A DNA stretch of 64,000 nucleotides from Siphonodentalium dalli (Eukaryota > Mollusca > Scaphopoda > Gadilida > Siphonodentaliidae): positions 184,828,796 through 184,892,795 of the forward strand of contig CP136068.1 of NCBI GenBank assembly GCA_032622095.1, given 5' to 3'. Positions 33,156 to 45,650 of the stretch are shown here, piece by piece. How positions within the stretch are numbered: the first letter of the stretch is position 1; every line of letters begins with the position of its first letter. Position numbers and translations under genes: made by a program. The notes beneath the pieces are model-generated. The model ran no database searches. It was not told where the DNA came from and worked only from the letters and a program-made list of their open reading frames with translations.

Positions 33156-33734
33156 TAAGCCTAAAATGGAATCTATCTGGTTGGTTCTGAAGCATTCAGC
33201 ATGTTATATTACCCTTATATTTTCAAGTTTTGTAAGTTACAATCTGATATTTATTGACCACTTGGGAGTATTGGATCATTTGACATCAACAAAGCCATTT
33301 TATAGATGTATGGTGCTTGAAATTTCTCCAAGCAGTCCACCAACATACTGATCATGGGTATTGCCAATTAAAATTTAATTTAATGTGAACCTGAAAAAAG
33401 TTAGAAAGTTGATATGTTGTGGTCAAATGAAGCAATATAGTAATAGTTAGTATATACACACACAAACAGGTCATAAAAAGGGTGAAAATATTTAATGGAA
33501 ATTTAAATCCAGAAAGTTCAAATAGGCTCATCAACAAACAGATATATTATATTAAGTTACAGTTGCCAAAACTGACTGTACAGGTATATCTTATCTAAAA
33601 GTCATTACACAATTACTTAGATCAAGTTGATCATAAACACTGCGTGTGTTGAGCAACAGAATCAGTATTTCCTTTATTTTGAACTAATAACAAGTAACTA
33701 CTGTAACTACTAAACTAGGCAAAACTGATGTTTT
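33156..33734. other. Intergenic, no feature recognised
   Basis: AT-rich; a 61-codon ORF on the minus strand has no recognised motif. Confidence 0.4.
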
Positions 33735-33737
33735 AAA

Positions 33738-34062
33738 GGGGTACTGGACACTAAATATTGCCATTTATTTTATGGGACCATCTCATATTATACCCAACAA
33801 GATTTATACAGCCAACAAATGAATAAATTGAGCAATGAATGAGTGCCATATACACTCATGTGCTTTAAGAATAACTCATTTTCATTAAAATTATCTTGTT
33901 GTTTCCATTTTTTCAAAGAGCACCTGTATGAGTGTATTTTGCAATCATCCATGGCATAAATTTATCCATATGTTGCATACATTATGTTGGATATAATATG
34001 AGATAGTCCCATAATGATAAATCATAAAAATTAAAATGCCCAAATTTAGTGTTCATAATGAC
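33738..34062. repeat. ~325-bp imperfect inverted repeat
   Basis: GGACACTAAATATTGCCATT on the left pairs with AAATGCCCAAATTTAGTGTT on the right, and TGGGACCATCTCATATTATA pairs with a right-arm TATAATATGAGATAGTCCCA. Probably a MITE; the target duplication was not resolved. Confidence 0.65.
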
Positions 34063-34081
34063 TTCATATACGCATTACCCT

Positions 34082-34584
34082 TTAAAGACACGGTTGGCCT
34101 TGGCGGTGGGTATCCTGTGAAAATATCTCCACCCGTCCAAAACCGCTACAAACAGAAACTACATCAAAATGTAGATAGACTTTGTCCGTATACAAATAAG
34201 AAATATCGCATAAACAGTATCTTATGGTCATATGTTTGACCATTGTTATGTAAACAAAGGCGTAAAAAGTTACTTTTCTGGTGTTTGTTTATATTATGAT
34301 GGTAAACATAAAGAGCGTTCTTTGTTGGTGAATACCTGATATGGAACTAATAAAGAGCGTTTATGCTATTTGTGTGTGATTAGCCAGTAGCATTGTGCTG
34401 TCTTCTGTAACACAATCAGGCTATTGCTTAGGTAAAATATAGTAGGTCTTTATGATAACATGCTGTTTACGCGATGGTCATGGTATATATGAACGGAACT
34501 GTATGCGTTTTACTGTTTTTTCTGTTTACGGTGTTTGGAACAAATATGAATATTTTCGACCATTAAGGCCGCATGTGCCTTTAA
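34082..34584. mobile_element. TTAA element with AGGCACGG-type ends, copy 1
   Basis: Flanked by TTAA (34082-34085, 34581-34584) with degenerate inverted ends AGACACGGTTGGCC and GGCCGCATGTGCCT. It shares internal segments such as GGTAAACATAAAGAGCGTT and GGAACAAATATGAATATTT (or near variants) with 36423-36942. Confidence 0.7.
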
Positions 34585-34597
34585 TGTTTCACTGTAA

Positions 34598-35059
34598 CTA
34601 ATGTAACTTAATATGTCTGTTTTTGTTGAAGTCCTTGTCAAATATATTTATAATTTCATTGATGGATGTGTTGTCCAAATGGAGTGGAAACATGCGTATT
34701 CTAATTAGTTTATCAAGAGTCTCATCTTTTGTCGATCCCTGATGTTTTCCCAGTAACAATTGCATTTGGCTGAAACCTCTCTCGGAAATGGCATTAGAGC
34801 AGGCCTTTATATTGGTCTAATTTGGGGATATCGGACATGGCGTGCCGACCATGGTTCGTCACGTCGTGAGAAATGTTTTAAATCTAAACCCGTGAAATGC
34901 AATATCTTGCATGGCTTCTAACAGGACATATATCTCGCAATGAAATATATTTCCATTCTGTACTAGTTTAATTGAAGTTTTATTACATTTCTGAAAAAAT
35001 TTCATCACTTTAATCAATCCTGCCCTTTTAAATAGATTTGACATATGATATATATCCAA
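34598..35059 (-). pseudogene. hAT-type transposase C-terminal fragment (decayed)
   Basis: On the minus strand, 34816 to 34598 reads an open frame with the hAT C-terminal dimerisation signature: SNAISERGFSQMQLLLGKH, followed by a DETLDKLIRIRM motif, which corresponds to the usual SERGFS...L..LMRI pattern, ending in TAG. Just upstream, a second short frame (35059-34859) carries FFQKCNKTSIKLVQNG and LLEAMQDIAFHG, plausible preceding helices. Stops and a frame change separate them, and no zinc finger or catalytic core is present. It is a different lineage from the hAT copy at 38.4-40.3 kb, closer to the ZNF862-like domesticated type by eye. Confidence 0.6.
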
Positions 35060-35248
35060 TTTTAGATTGTGTATTTGTATAAAAAAAAAAAAATAAAAAA
35101 AAATTCTTCAATTTTTTAATTTGGGGACATCTCTTTAATTTGGGGACATCGTTAAACGCCGTGAATTTGGGGTAATTTAAAGGCCTGACATATACATCAC
35201 AATATTCACCATTTTGGAACTTCAATCTGAGTCTATATCTCCCAAGGA

Positions 35249-35735
35249 GGAGCGGATAGCTCAGTTGGTTTGTGGGCCGACCTCTGAGCTACACCTTCGA
35301 CACGGTCGAGGGTTCAAATCTGACAAAATATCGGTCGGACTTTGTGTCGCCATCTGCATTCCCAGTACCATGGGCATCACAAATCAATCATCGATGCCAC
35401 GATCAGTGATCTGAGAAAGATTCCAGAAGCCAAAGAGTCTCAGACAAAATTTGAAAAAAATGCGTACTGGACTAAGTTCGTGCCTCTGCTGAGTCTGCTC
35501 CTCTCGTAATGTCATGACCAGGGATGACACTACACTTGGCACACCGTCGGATCGGGAGCCGACGCTAATGGCTGTCCCGTGTGCAACAATGTGCGCACGT
35601 TAAAGATCCCTACCGTGGCGAAGAAGTCACGGGTTCGGCAAAAAAAACTTCCTGGAAAAATTATGGATCTACTCGATCCCGTCCTGTAAAAGCCAGCCTT
35701 GGTCACTAGGACGTAACAACTACAGAAGGCAGATG
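35249..35735 (+). mobile_element. tRNA-derived SINE
   Basis: The head (35249-35325) reads like a tRNA. It has the Pol III A box TAGCTCAGTTGG and B box GGGTTCAAATC at normal spacing, but unpaired arms, so it is not a functional tRNA. The body continues with GTGCGCACGTTAAAGATCCC, a phrase I recall from molluscan SINEs (memory, unverified), and ends near 35735, where an inverted-repeat element begins. The tail and target duplication are unclear. Confidence 0.65.
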
Positions 35736-35742
35736 AGGCCAT

Positions 35743-36210
35743 GCAGAATGATGTCCCCAGAGGGTGTATTTGGTGATGCTAGCCCACTCTGCGGGATAGA
35801 CATACTAAACTCAGGCATGAATGAGGTCCCCAGAGGGTGTATTTGGTGATGCTAGCCCTCTCTGCGGGATATACATACTAAACTCAGGCATGAATGAGGT
35901 CCACAGAGGGTGTATTTGGTGATGCTAGCCCTCTCTGCGGGATAGACATACTAAATTCAGGCATGAATGACGTCCCCAGAGGGTGTATTTGGTGATGCTA
36001 GCCCTCTCTGCGGGATAGACATACTAAACTCAGGCATGAATGACCTCCCCAGAGGGTGTATTTGGTGATGCTAGCCCTCTCTGCGGGATAGATTATTAGA
36101 CATACTAAACTCAGGCATGCACGTTAGTTTATAGATGGCTGACAAAATTAATTACTAACTACTATGCGGTGTAGCATCACTAAATTCACCCTCTGGGGAC
36201 CTCATTCTGC
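35743..36210. mobile_element. Inverted-repeat element with GCAGAATGAGGTCCCC ends, interior expanded
   Basis: The left end GCAGAATGATGTCCCCAGAG (35743) is complementary to CTCTGGGGACCTCATTCTGC at the right end (36210). The left arm and adjacent bases are amplified into five 73-bp units (starts 35746, 35819, 35892, 35965, 36038). Sister copies: 40885-40974 (unexpanded) and a single arm at 37132-37173. Confidence 0.8.
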
Positions 36211-36422
36211 AAATGACAGACACCCTATTTCAAGGCTTGACTAGTATTTGAGACTTTGGTGCTTTGGCCGTTTCAGCATAACTGATAAGCAAACATCCAT
36301 TTCTATGGGTCATTTATTTACATGTAGGGCTTGTACTGGATGTTACTGTTTCATACCAGTTGATGATTACATGCGTTTTAACCACACAATCCTCTGATTG
36401 TCTTGTGGTTTATAACCTGCCT

Positions 36423-36942
36423 TTAAAGATACGGGCGGCGTTGGCGGTGACTATGCTGTTAAAATATACACCTCTGTAAAAAACCGCCATAAACAGAAAG
36501 AATAGTAAAATTTTAGACAGACCTTGTTATATACCAATCAGAAATATGGCATAAACAGTATGTTATTGTCAATTTTTTCCCCTTTGTTATGTAAACAAAA
36601 GCAAAAAACGTTACGTCACCTGGCTTTTGTTTATATCCGGATATGGTAAACATAAAGAGCGTTATTTGTTACTGATTTCCTGATATGGAAATAATAAAGG
36701 GCGTTTATATCATTTTTGTGTGATTAACCAATAGAATTCCGCTGTGTTATGTAAACAGAAGCACAACTTCTGTAACACGAGCAAGCTTTTGTTTACGTAC
36801 ATGTACACCATCATACGTCTTGACGACAATATAGTATTTACATGCTGATTATGTTTGGCATATGAACAAAACTGTATATATTTTAATATTCCTTCTGAAC
36901 AAATATGAATATTTCTGCAAAGAACGCCGCCCGTGCCTTTAA
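36423..36942. mobile_element. TTAA element with AGGCACGGGCGGCGTT-type ends, copy 2
   Basis: TTAA at 36423-36426 and 36939-36942 with inverted ends AGATACGGGCGGCGTT and AACGCCGCCCGTGCCT. No ORF. It is a third TTAA-targeting family in the window. Confidence 0.75.
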
Positions 36943-37131
36943 AGAGCCACCCCGATTCAATGAGTCATTTACTTAGAGCAGCACAGTACTATTTGAGACT
37001 TTTGTCCTTTTCAGCATAACTGGGGTGCCATCCCATTTCGACTAGTCATTTACTTACATGTACATGTAGGGCAGCACAGTATGTTATAAGTTTTGTTAAG
37101 TAAGATTGTTGTAAATTCTTGTGCACAGTGG

Positions 37132-37173
37132 ACTAGCATCACCAAATTCACCCTCTGGGAACCTCATTCTGCT
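37132..37173. mobile_element. Single arm of the GCAGAATGAGGTCCCC element
   Basis: ACTAGCATCACCAAATTCAC followed by CCTCTGGGAACCTCATTCTG matches the right arm of 35743-36210; the left arm is missing. Confidence 0.65.
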
Positions 37174-37577
37174 TAGGCCTCAACTGTTATGGGAAACCTA
37201 GGATCAGATTGAAGTACCCCAGTTGAAGTTGGTGATGTTCGCCCATTAGTCACCTCGATTATGCATTTTATCTTCTGCAAATTAGGGGATACAGAAACTG
37301 AATGGAAGGGAAAAAGTAACTAAAACAATGTTAAAGTCAAATTACGGACTTGTTCGGGGGCTTGAAATTGTTATGAGTTAATAGTATTCGGGTGCTACTC
37401 CAACTGGATGAATGTAGCATTCTACTAAAATTGACGAAAACTTTAAGCGAATCGACCATACCACTCCACAAAAAATCATCGTCTGAACTACTAGTATGCT
37501 TAATTGTAAATATTTATTCTCGATTTGGGACGCAACTATTGTCGACAAACTAACGAAAACAATTTCACCATTTAGAG
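37174..37577. repeat. Dispersed repeat flank, left of the hAT insertion
   Basis: From about 37440 the sequence is the inverted relative of 1218-1312. The last eight bases (ATTTAGAG, 37570-37577) are the hAT target duplication. The part before 37440 is unassigned. Confidence 0.55.
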
Positions 37578-40500
37578 TAGGGCCCTGCAAATCGGGGATT
37601 TCATTTCGAATCGAATCACGAGACTGATTCGCGAATCGAATCTCGAATCGAATCTACACCTTTCGCGGACATCAAAATTTAGCATGATTGTACTGGAGAA
37701 AAGTTGAACGAACACCATTAGATTCGTGTAATTCATAAACAACTCGACGTGTGTATTATTTTCATTTCTTCTGTGTAAGAAATTAAGAATATAATGTACT
37801 ATTTAAGTCTATTTTAGTCATTTACATGGCTCGGGTTCAAACATCGGCATTAACCATCGTGCAAAATAGTCATACTTTTCAATCAAAAAATCAACAACGT
37901 TACAATTATGTCACGAGCTATCGATTGTACCCCAGTGTTGATTAATGAGGCGTAACTCTATATAAATTCGTTAGTGCAAATAACATGATTGTCACGTAGA
38001 GTTCTGTCCCATTGACGGCTTGTATCTGATTTGCCGCGAACACAGTAACTTTTGCTGGATTTTTTACCGAAAATGAGCTTTTCTGACAACATACTAGTAC
38101 TCAGATAAAGGTACATGTACCATGCATCATGCATGATGCATGGCTGTCAATCAACTATCCTGAAATCCAAAAACATGTGGGTGTTGGAAATTGGAATAAA
38201 ATTAGGAAATGCACTTTATTAATAAATCGAAAAACAAACAAAAGCCTCTCCGACTTTCCAGAATGAATGTTCATTTGCCATTTTGGGCAATTTGAAAATT
38301 TAAATAAAATGTCTCAAGTCACTGAAAGGTAACATCACATTGTCATTTTTGCCACACACAATACCACAGTCAGACAAATAATTGTTCATCCCGGGAACTC
38401 ATCGACGATGTAGTATAAGATCCGCGTTATTCCTCGCCCATATGAGTGTTTCCGTGTTGTATCGTGACATGCCATGTCGTTGGTCACTAATAAGGTTGCT
38501 TCCCGTAGAATTGACCCTCTCGGACGAACAGTTCGTAGCCTGAATGGATAAAATATCCTTCGCTGCTTCTGCAAGGAGAGGGTGTGATTCGGCGTGGAGC
38601 TTCCAGAATTTCAGTGGAATTTCAGATCTTGGAAGTAACGACATACGCTGGTAAGATTCCATCTCAGAATCCACTCGAGCGGGTAGTGAAGTCGCCTCTT
38701 CGCCCGTTTGACTCTGCTCTGTATGCCTATCCTTTACTTCCTGAAACATCGTATCCAACAAACACTTTCGTTGACCAGCATTATCTCGCGTATTATCAAC
38801 TCCAGTGGTGTTTTCTCGCTGTGAGCTCTGGGTCGGATTTTTTGACTTCGCACCGTCATCCACATGACCATGATATCGCAGACACTCCGCAATAAAATCC
38901 TTCACTGCCCCAATGCTCGTGACTCCTTTAAAACGAGGATCCAGGAAGTTTCCAGCTAGCAGATGAGGCCGTGTTTACGTGTTAGGTCAAATCGTGATTC
39001 AAGTTCGGACAATAGTTTGTCTCTGAACGTTTTAACACCTGCTGCAGGTTCAAGACTCAACTCCTGCTTCAAGGCATGGATACAGGTCGGCATTATTGAT
39101 ACTGTGACGATCTTGTCGGCGCTCAATATGGAAGTGGCCTCGGCCGTTGGTTTCAAAATGGGGAGAATTGCTTTCAAAACGTTGTTTAAAGGTTTTGTCA
39201 AAGCTGGTGGTGGAGCGGTAGCACAACTTTTTCTGGCTTGGCATTCCACGAGTGCCAAGGATATCGCTACTTGAATTCTCTCAAACCATTCCATAATAAT
39301 AAATGTACTATTAAATCTGGTTGACACATCAAGTGGTGGATCAGACTCCTTGAAATTTTTCGTTTCACAACTTTCATTATGGGCTGGGTCTGAAGTTTGC
39401 GCCTGATGCTTATGTAATGCAGCCAGTCCGACGGTTGAGGCATTCAAAAATCCAGAAATCTTGTGTACCGCCTTTATAAGGTTATTTATAGCTGGTTGTG
39501 CATTCAGCGCTGCATTAATGACCAGCTGTAGTTTGTGGGCAGCGCAACCCATCCAGGAAATTCCCAGCTGACGTGCTGTGCATGGCATCACATTCGTTGT
39601 GTCCGTGGTGGCGAACATGACCCTACCGGTACTTAAATCCAACCCATATTTAACAAACTGAGCTCTGATCAGTTTCTCTGTAGCATTTGCTGTGTGATCG
39701 GCTTCATTGTCCTCTAAATTTATCACGGACAAACATCTTGTGACAAACTTCCATTCGACGCTTACATAATGGGTGGTCAGCACAAGATAATTACTGTTGT
39801 TGTCGGACTTCCAGTGATCGAAAGTGACTGAAACTTTGGATTTCCCGATATCAGTTTTCAAATAGGCCTTCAAACTACCCTCCATTGACTCTCTCAGGTC
39901 ATTTACTTTTCTTGATAGCGTTGTGGGGTGGGGTGGGTCATAACTTCCTCCAGTGAGCACATCACACATTTTTTTGAACCCCTCGCCGGCCACAGACTCC
40001 AAAGGTCTCCCATCAACGACAACAAATGTTAGAAGGGCTGCATCAAACTTTTTTTGTGTCTGGCATAATTATGCGTTTGGGGATTAAATGTTGGCCCATC
40101 GTGGACTGTTTCTTGGGTGCAGAATCATGATCACCTACCTACAAATTTTCTGGAAGTTCAACTTTCGGCTTTTTTGAATTTTCCGTCTGTATCGTTCTCT
40201 CGAACAAAGTGGGGTGCTTCCGCTGGACATGCAGCCTAAGGTGTGTTGTTGTACCTGTGGGTTGAACAGACAAAAGCGTGGGGCAGTGCTTTATATACAC
40301 GCATATTTGTTCTCGCCTTTTAATAAATTGAACAGGCAACGAAACTCAGCCATTTTGGTTTTGTATTATTTTGTAAACACGCGCCTCAGGAATTCCCAAT
40401 TACGTCACTTCAATAGTCATTACGACATTACCTACCTTGGTTCTATTTATAGATTATTGGTCGACGCGGCGATCCGTTTGATCTCGATGTCTCGAGCCGC

Positions 40501-40693
40501 ACGATTATTTCTTTGTTTATAGGGCATAACAATTGGGTTGTTTTCATCGGGTTATGACAGTTGATTGCCTATATATGATGTCTGATCATGAATGATTCGA
40601 AAATACTCGAATCGGACAGTCGAATCGAATCGTATCGAATCAGGACGACCGATTCGCGAATCAAATCGAATCTCGAAGCTTCGCAGGGGCCTA
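37578..40693 (-). mobile_element. hAT transposon, 3.1 kb, with 8-bp target duplication
   Basis: Ends TAGGGCCCTGCAAA and (inverted) TAGGCCCCTGCGAA are imperfect TIRs. Target octamers ATTTAGAG (37570-37577) and ATTGAGAG (40694-40701) differ at one base. Both subterminal regions carry clusters of CGAATCGAATC-type repeats, common in hAT elements. It contains a decayed transposase on the minus strand and about 800 bp of non-coding 3' region. The empty-site paralogue at 1218-1225 has a single octamer. Confidence 0.85.
38399..40339 (-). pseudogene. hAT family transposase (ZBED-like), frameshifted
   Basis: DNA transposase of the hAT superfamily. The N-terminal part (40339-40139) resembles a BED zinc finger (GTTTHLRLHVQRKHP). 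The core (40002-38956) has SVTFDHWKSD, TTDTTNVM, CAAHKLQLVINAAL and STRFNST, the usual RNase H-like motifs. The C-terminus (38905-38399) has the dimerisation region with FWKLHAESHPLLAEAAKDIL and SSERVNSTGS. Frames are broken at least twice: near 40044 in an A-run (QKKFDAALLTF continues in another frame) and near 38965, where LLAGNFLDPRFKG continues in a different frame from the core. A stop at 40139 separates the zinc finger from the core unless an intron is used. I judge it inactive but recently so, because the frames are otherwise long and clean. Confidence 0.85.
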
Positions 40694-40860
40694 ATTGAGA
40701 GACACTTAATTTAATTAGTATACAAGAATGTCGGTGTGTGTTGTCAATTTGGATATAATATTTGTAAAAATAACTACTCTGAGCAAGATTGTTCTCCATT
40801 TCTATTTTACACACCATATAGCTTAATGTTTAATATCACTTTAAATATTTGAGATATAGA
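40694..40860. repeat. Dispersed repeat flank, right of the hAT insertion
   Basis: Continues the relative of 1078-1217 in inverted orientation: GTGTGTTGTCAATTTGGATA and GAGCAAGATTGTTCTCCATT have close counterparts there. Confidence 0.65.
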
Positions 40861-40884
40861 TACTTGCCAGAAGATATGGCCTCT

Positions 40885-40974
40885 GCATAATGAGGTCCCC
40901 AGAGAGTGATTTGGTGATGCTAGCCCACTGCGGAATAGTATCACTAAATTCACCTTCATGGGACCTCATTCTGT
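40885..40974. mobile_element. Compact inverted-repeat element beside the satellite (unexpanded copy)
   Basis: GCATAATGAGGTCCCCAGAG and, on the right, TGGGACCTCATTCTGT form a ~90-bp hairpin of the 35743-36210 family. It is followed by AAATGACAGACAC, as is the sister copy (36211-36223), and then directly by the first satellite unit. Confidence 0.75.
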
Positions 40975-43900
40975 AAATGACAGACACACTATTTGCAGAC
41001 TAGATGATAAGATATATGAACTGTGGTGACTATGGTATTTGATGATAAGATATATGAACTGTGGTGACTATGGTATTTGAGACTTTGATGATAAGATATA
41101 TGAACTGTGGTGACTATGGTATTTGAGACTTTGATGATAAGATATATGAACTGTGGTGACTATGATATTTGAGGCTTTGATGGTAAGATATATGAACTGT
41201 GGTTACTATGGTATTTGAGGCTTTGATGATAAGATATATGAACTGTGGTGACTATGGTATTTGAGGCTTTGGTGGTAAGATATATGAACTGTGGTGACTA
41301 TGGTATTTGAGGCTTTGATGATAAGATATATGAACTGTGGTGACTATGGTATTTGAGGCTTTGATGATAAGATATATGAACTGTGGTTACTATGGTATTT
41401 GAGACTTTGATGATAAGATATATGAACTGTGGTGACTATGGTATTTGAGGCTTTGATGATAAGATATATGAACTGTGGTGACTATGGTATTTGAGACTTT
41501 GATGATAAGATATATGAACTGTGGTTACTATGGTATTTGAGGCTTTGATGATAAGATATATGAACTGTGGTGACTATGGTATTTGAGGCTTTGGTGGTAA
41601 GATATATGAACTGTGGTGACTATGGTATTTGAGGCTTTGATGATAAGATATATGAACTGTGGTGACTATGGTATTTGAGGCTTTGATGATAAGATATATG
41701 AACTGTGGTTACTATGGTATTTGAGACTTTGATGATAAGATATATGAACTGTGGTGACTATGGTATTTGATGATAAGATATATGAACTGTGGTGACTATG
41801 GTATTTGAGACTTTGATGATAAGATATATGAACTGTGGTTACTATGGTATTTGAGGCTTTGATGATAAGATATATGAACTGTGGTGACTATGGTATTTGA
41901 GACTTTGATGATAAGATATATGAACTGTGGTGACTATGGTATTTGAGACTTTGATGATAAGATATATGAACTGTGGTGACTATGGTATTTGAGGCTTTGA
42001 TGATAAGATATATGAACTGTGGTGACTATGGTATTTGAGGCTTTGATGATAAGATGTATGAACTGTGGTTACTATGGTATTTGAGGCTTTGATGATAAGA
42101 TATATGAACTGTGGTGACTATGGTATTTGATGATAAGATATATGAACTGTGGTTACTATAGTATTTGAGGCTTTGATGATAAGATATATGAACTGTGGTG
42201 ACTATGGTATTTGAGACTTTGATGATAAGATATATGAACTGTGGTGACTATGGTATTTGAGGCTTTGATGATAAGATATATGAACTGTGGTTACTATGGT
42301 ATTTGAGGCTTTGATGATAAGATATATGAACTGTGGTGACTATGGTATTTGAGACTTTGATGATAAGATATATGAACTGTGGTGACTATGGTATTTGAGA
42401 CTTTGATGATAAGATATATGAACTGTGGTGACTATGGTATTTGAGGCTTTGATGATAAGATATATGAACTGTGGTGACTATGGTATTTGAGGCTTTGATG
42501 ATAAGATGTATGAACTGTGGTTACTATGGTATTTGAGGCTTTGATGATAAGATATATGAACTGTGGTGACTATGGTATTTGAGACTTTGATGATAAGATA
42601 TATGAACTGTGGTGACTATGGTATTTGAGGCTTTGATGATAAGATATATGAACTGTGGTTACTATGGTATTTGAGGCTTTGATGATAAGATATATGAACT
42701 GTGGTGACTATGGTATTTGATGATAAGATATATGAACTGTGGTGACTATGGTATTTGATGATAAGATATATGAACTGTGGTTACTATGGTATTTGAGGCT
42801 TTGATGATAAGATATATGAACTGTGGTGACTATGGTATTTGAGGCTTTGATGATAAGATATATGAACTGTGGTGACTATGGTATTTGAGGCTTTGATGAT
42901 AAGATATATGAACTGTGGTTACTATGGTATTTGAGGCTTTGATGATAAGATATATGAACTGTGGTGACTATGGTATTTGAGGCTTTGATGATAAGATATA
43001 TGAACTGTGGTGACTATGGTATTTGAGGCTTTGATGATAAGATATATGAACTGTGGTGACTATGGTATTTGAGACTTTGATGATAAGATATATGAACTGT
43101 GGTTACTATGGTATTTGAGGCTTTGATGATAAGATATATGAACTGTGGTGACTATGGTATTTGATGATAAGATATATGAACTGTGGTTACTATAGTATTT
43201 GAGGCTTTGATGATAAGATATATGAACTGTGGTGACTATGGTATTTGAGACTTTGATGATAAGATATATGAACTGTGGTTACTATAGTATTTGAGGCTTT
43301 GATGATAAGATATATGAACTGTGGTGACTATGGTATTTGAGGCTTTGATGATAAGATATATGAACTGTGGTGACTATGGTATTTGAGACTTGATGATAAG
43401 ATATATGAACTGTGGTTACTATGGTATTTGAGACTTGATGATAAGATATATGAACTGTGGTTACTATGGTATTTGAGGCTTTGATGAAAAGATATATGAA
43501 CTGTGGTGACTATGGTATTTGAGGCTTTGATGATAAGATATATGAACTGTGGTGACTATGGTATTTGAGGCTTTGATGAAAAGATATATGAACTGTGGTT
43601 ACTATGGTATTTGAGGCTTTGATGATAAGATATATGAACTGTGGTGACTATGGTATTTGATGATAAGATATATGAACTGTGGTTACTATAGTATTTGAGG
43701 CTTTGATGATAAGATATATGAACTGTGGTGACTATGGTATTTGAGACTTTGATGATAAGATATATGAACTGTGGTTACTATAGTATTTGAGGCTTTGATG
43801 ATAAGATATATGAACTGTGGTGACTATGGTATTTGATGATAAGATATATGAACTGTGGTGACTATGGTATTTGATGCTTTGATGATAAGATATATGAACT

Positions 43901-44000
43901 GTGGTGACTATGGTATTTGAGACTTTGATGATAAGATATATGAACTGTGGTGACTATGGTATTTGAGGCTTTGATGATAAGATATATGAACTGTGGTGAC

Positions 44001-44465
44001 TATGGTATTTGAGGCTTTGATGATAAGATATATGAACTGTGGTGATTATGGTATTTGAGACTTTGATGATAAGATATATGAACTGTGGTGACTATGGTAT
44101 TTGAGGCTTTGATGAAAAGATATATGAACTGTGGTTACTATAGTATTTGAGGCTTTGATGATAAGATATATGAACTGTGGTTACTATGGTATTTGATGAT
44201 AAGATATATGAACTGTGGTTACTATGTTATTTGATGATAAGATATATGAACTGTGGTGACTATGGTATTTGAGGCTTTGATGATAAGATATATGAACTGT
44301 GGTGATTATGGTATTTGAGACTTTGATGATAAGATATATGAACTGTGGTGACTATGGTATTTGAGGCTTTGATGAAAAGATATATGAACTGTGGTTACTA
44401 TAGTATTTGAGGCTTTGATGATAAGATATATGAACTGTGGTTACTATGGTATTTGATGATAAGAT
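44001..44465. repeat. 260-bp higher-order duplication in the satellite
   Basis: A block marked by GGTGATTATGG, GATGAAAAGATA and CTATAGTATT occurs at 44041 and again at 44301, offset 260 bp, which equals four 46-bp plus two 38-bp units. Confidence 0.8.
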
Positions 44466-44699
44466 ATATGAACTGTGGTGACTATAGTATTTGCAGACTT
44501 GATGATAAGATATATGAACTGTGGTGACTATGGTATTTGAGACTTTGATGATAAGATATATGAACTGTGGTTACTATGGTATTTGAGGCTTTGATGATAA
44601 GATATATGAACTGTGGTGACTATGTTATTTGAGACTTTGATGATAAGATATATGAACTGTGGTGACTATGGTATTTGAGGCTTTGATGATAAGATATAT

Positions 44700-45650
44700 G
44701 AACTGTGGTGACTATGTTATTTGATGATAAGATATATGAACTGTGGTGACTATGGTATTTGATGATAAGATATATGAACTGTGGTGACTATGTTATTTGA
44801 TGATAAGATATATGAACTGTGGTGACTATGGTATTTGATGATAAGATATATGAACTGTGGTTACTATGGTATTTGAGGCTTTGATGATAAGATATATGAA
44901 CTGTGGTGACTATGTTATTTGAGACTTTGATGATAAGATATATGAACTGTGGTGACTATGGTATTTGAGGCTTTGATGATAAGATATATGAACTGTGGTG
45001 ACTATGGTATTTGAGACTTTGATGATAAGATATATGAACTGTGATGACTATGGTATTTGAGACTTTGATGATAAGATATATGAACTGTGGTTACTATGGT
45101 ATTTGAGGCTTTGATGATAAGATATATGAACTGTGGTGACTATGTTATTTGAGACTTTGATGATAAGATATATGAACTGTGGTGACTATGTTATTTGATG
45201 ATAAGATATATGAACTGTGGTGACTATGGTATTTGATGATAAGATATATGAACTGTGGTGACTATGTTATTTGATGATAAGATATATGAACTGTGGTGAC
45301 TATGGTATTTGATGATAAGATATATGAACTGTGGTTACTATGGTATTTGAGGCTTTGATGATAAGATATATGAACTGTGGTGACTATGTTATTTGAGACT
45401 TTGATGATAAGATATATGAACTGTGGTGACTATGGTATTTGAGGCTTTGATGATAAGATATATGAACTGTGGTGACTATGGTATTTGAGACTTTGATGAT
45501 AAGATATATGAACTGTGATGACTATGGTATTTGAGACTTTGATGATAAGATATATGAACTGTGGTTACTATGGTATTTGAGGCTTTGATGATAAGATATA
45601 TGAACTGTGGTGACTATGTTATTTGAGACTTTGATGATAAGATATATGAA
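44700..45650. repeat. 474-bp higher-order duplication in the satellite
   Basis: A block with TATGTTATTTGATGATAAG units and a rare GTGATGACTATGG unit recurs with offset 474 bp (markers at 44707 and 45181; 45041 and 45515), i.e. seven 46-bp plus four 38-bp units. Confidence 0.85.

Noticed and set aside
35249-35325. Functional tRNA gene
   Set aside because: A and B boxes are good, but acceptor and anticodon arms do not pair convincingly and the sequence continues into a SINE body.
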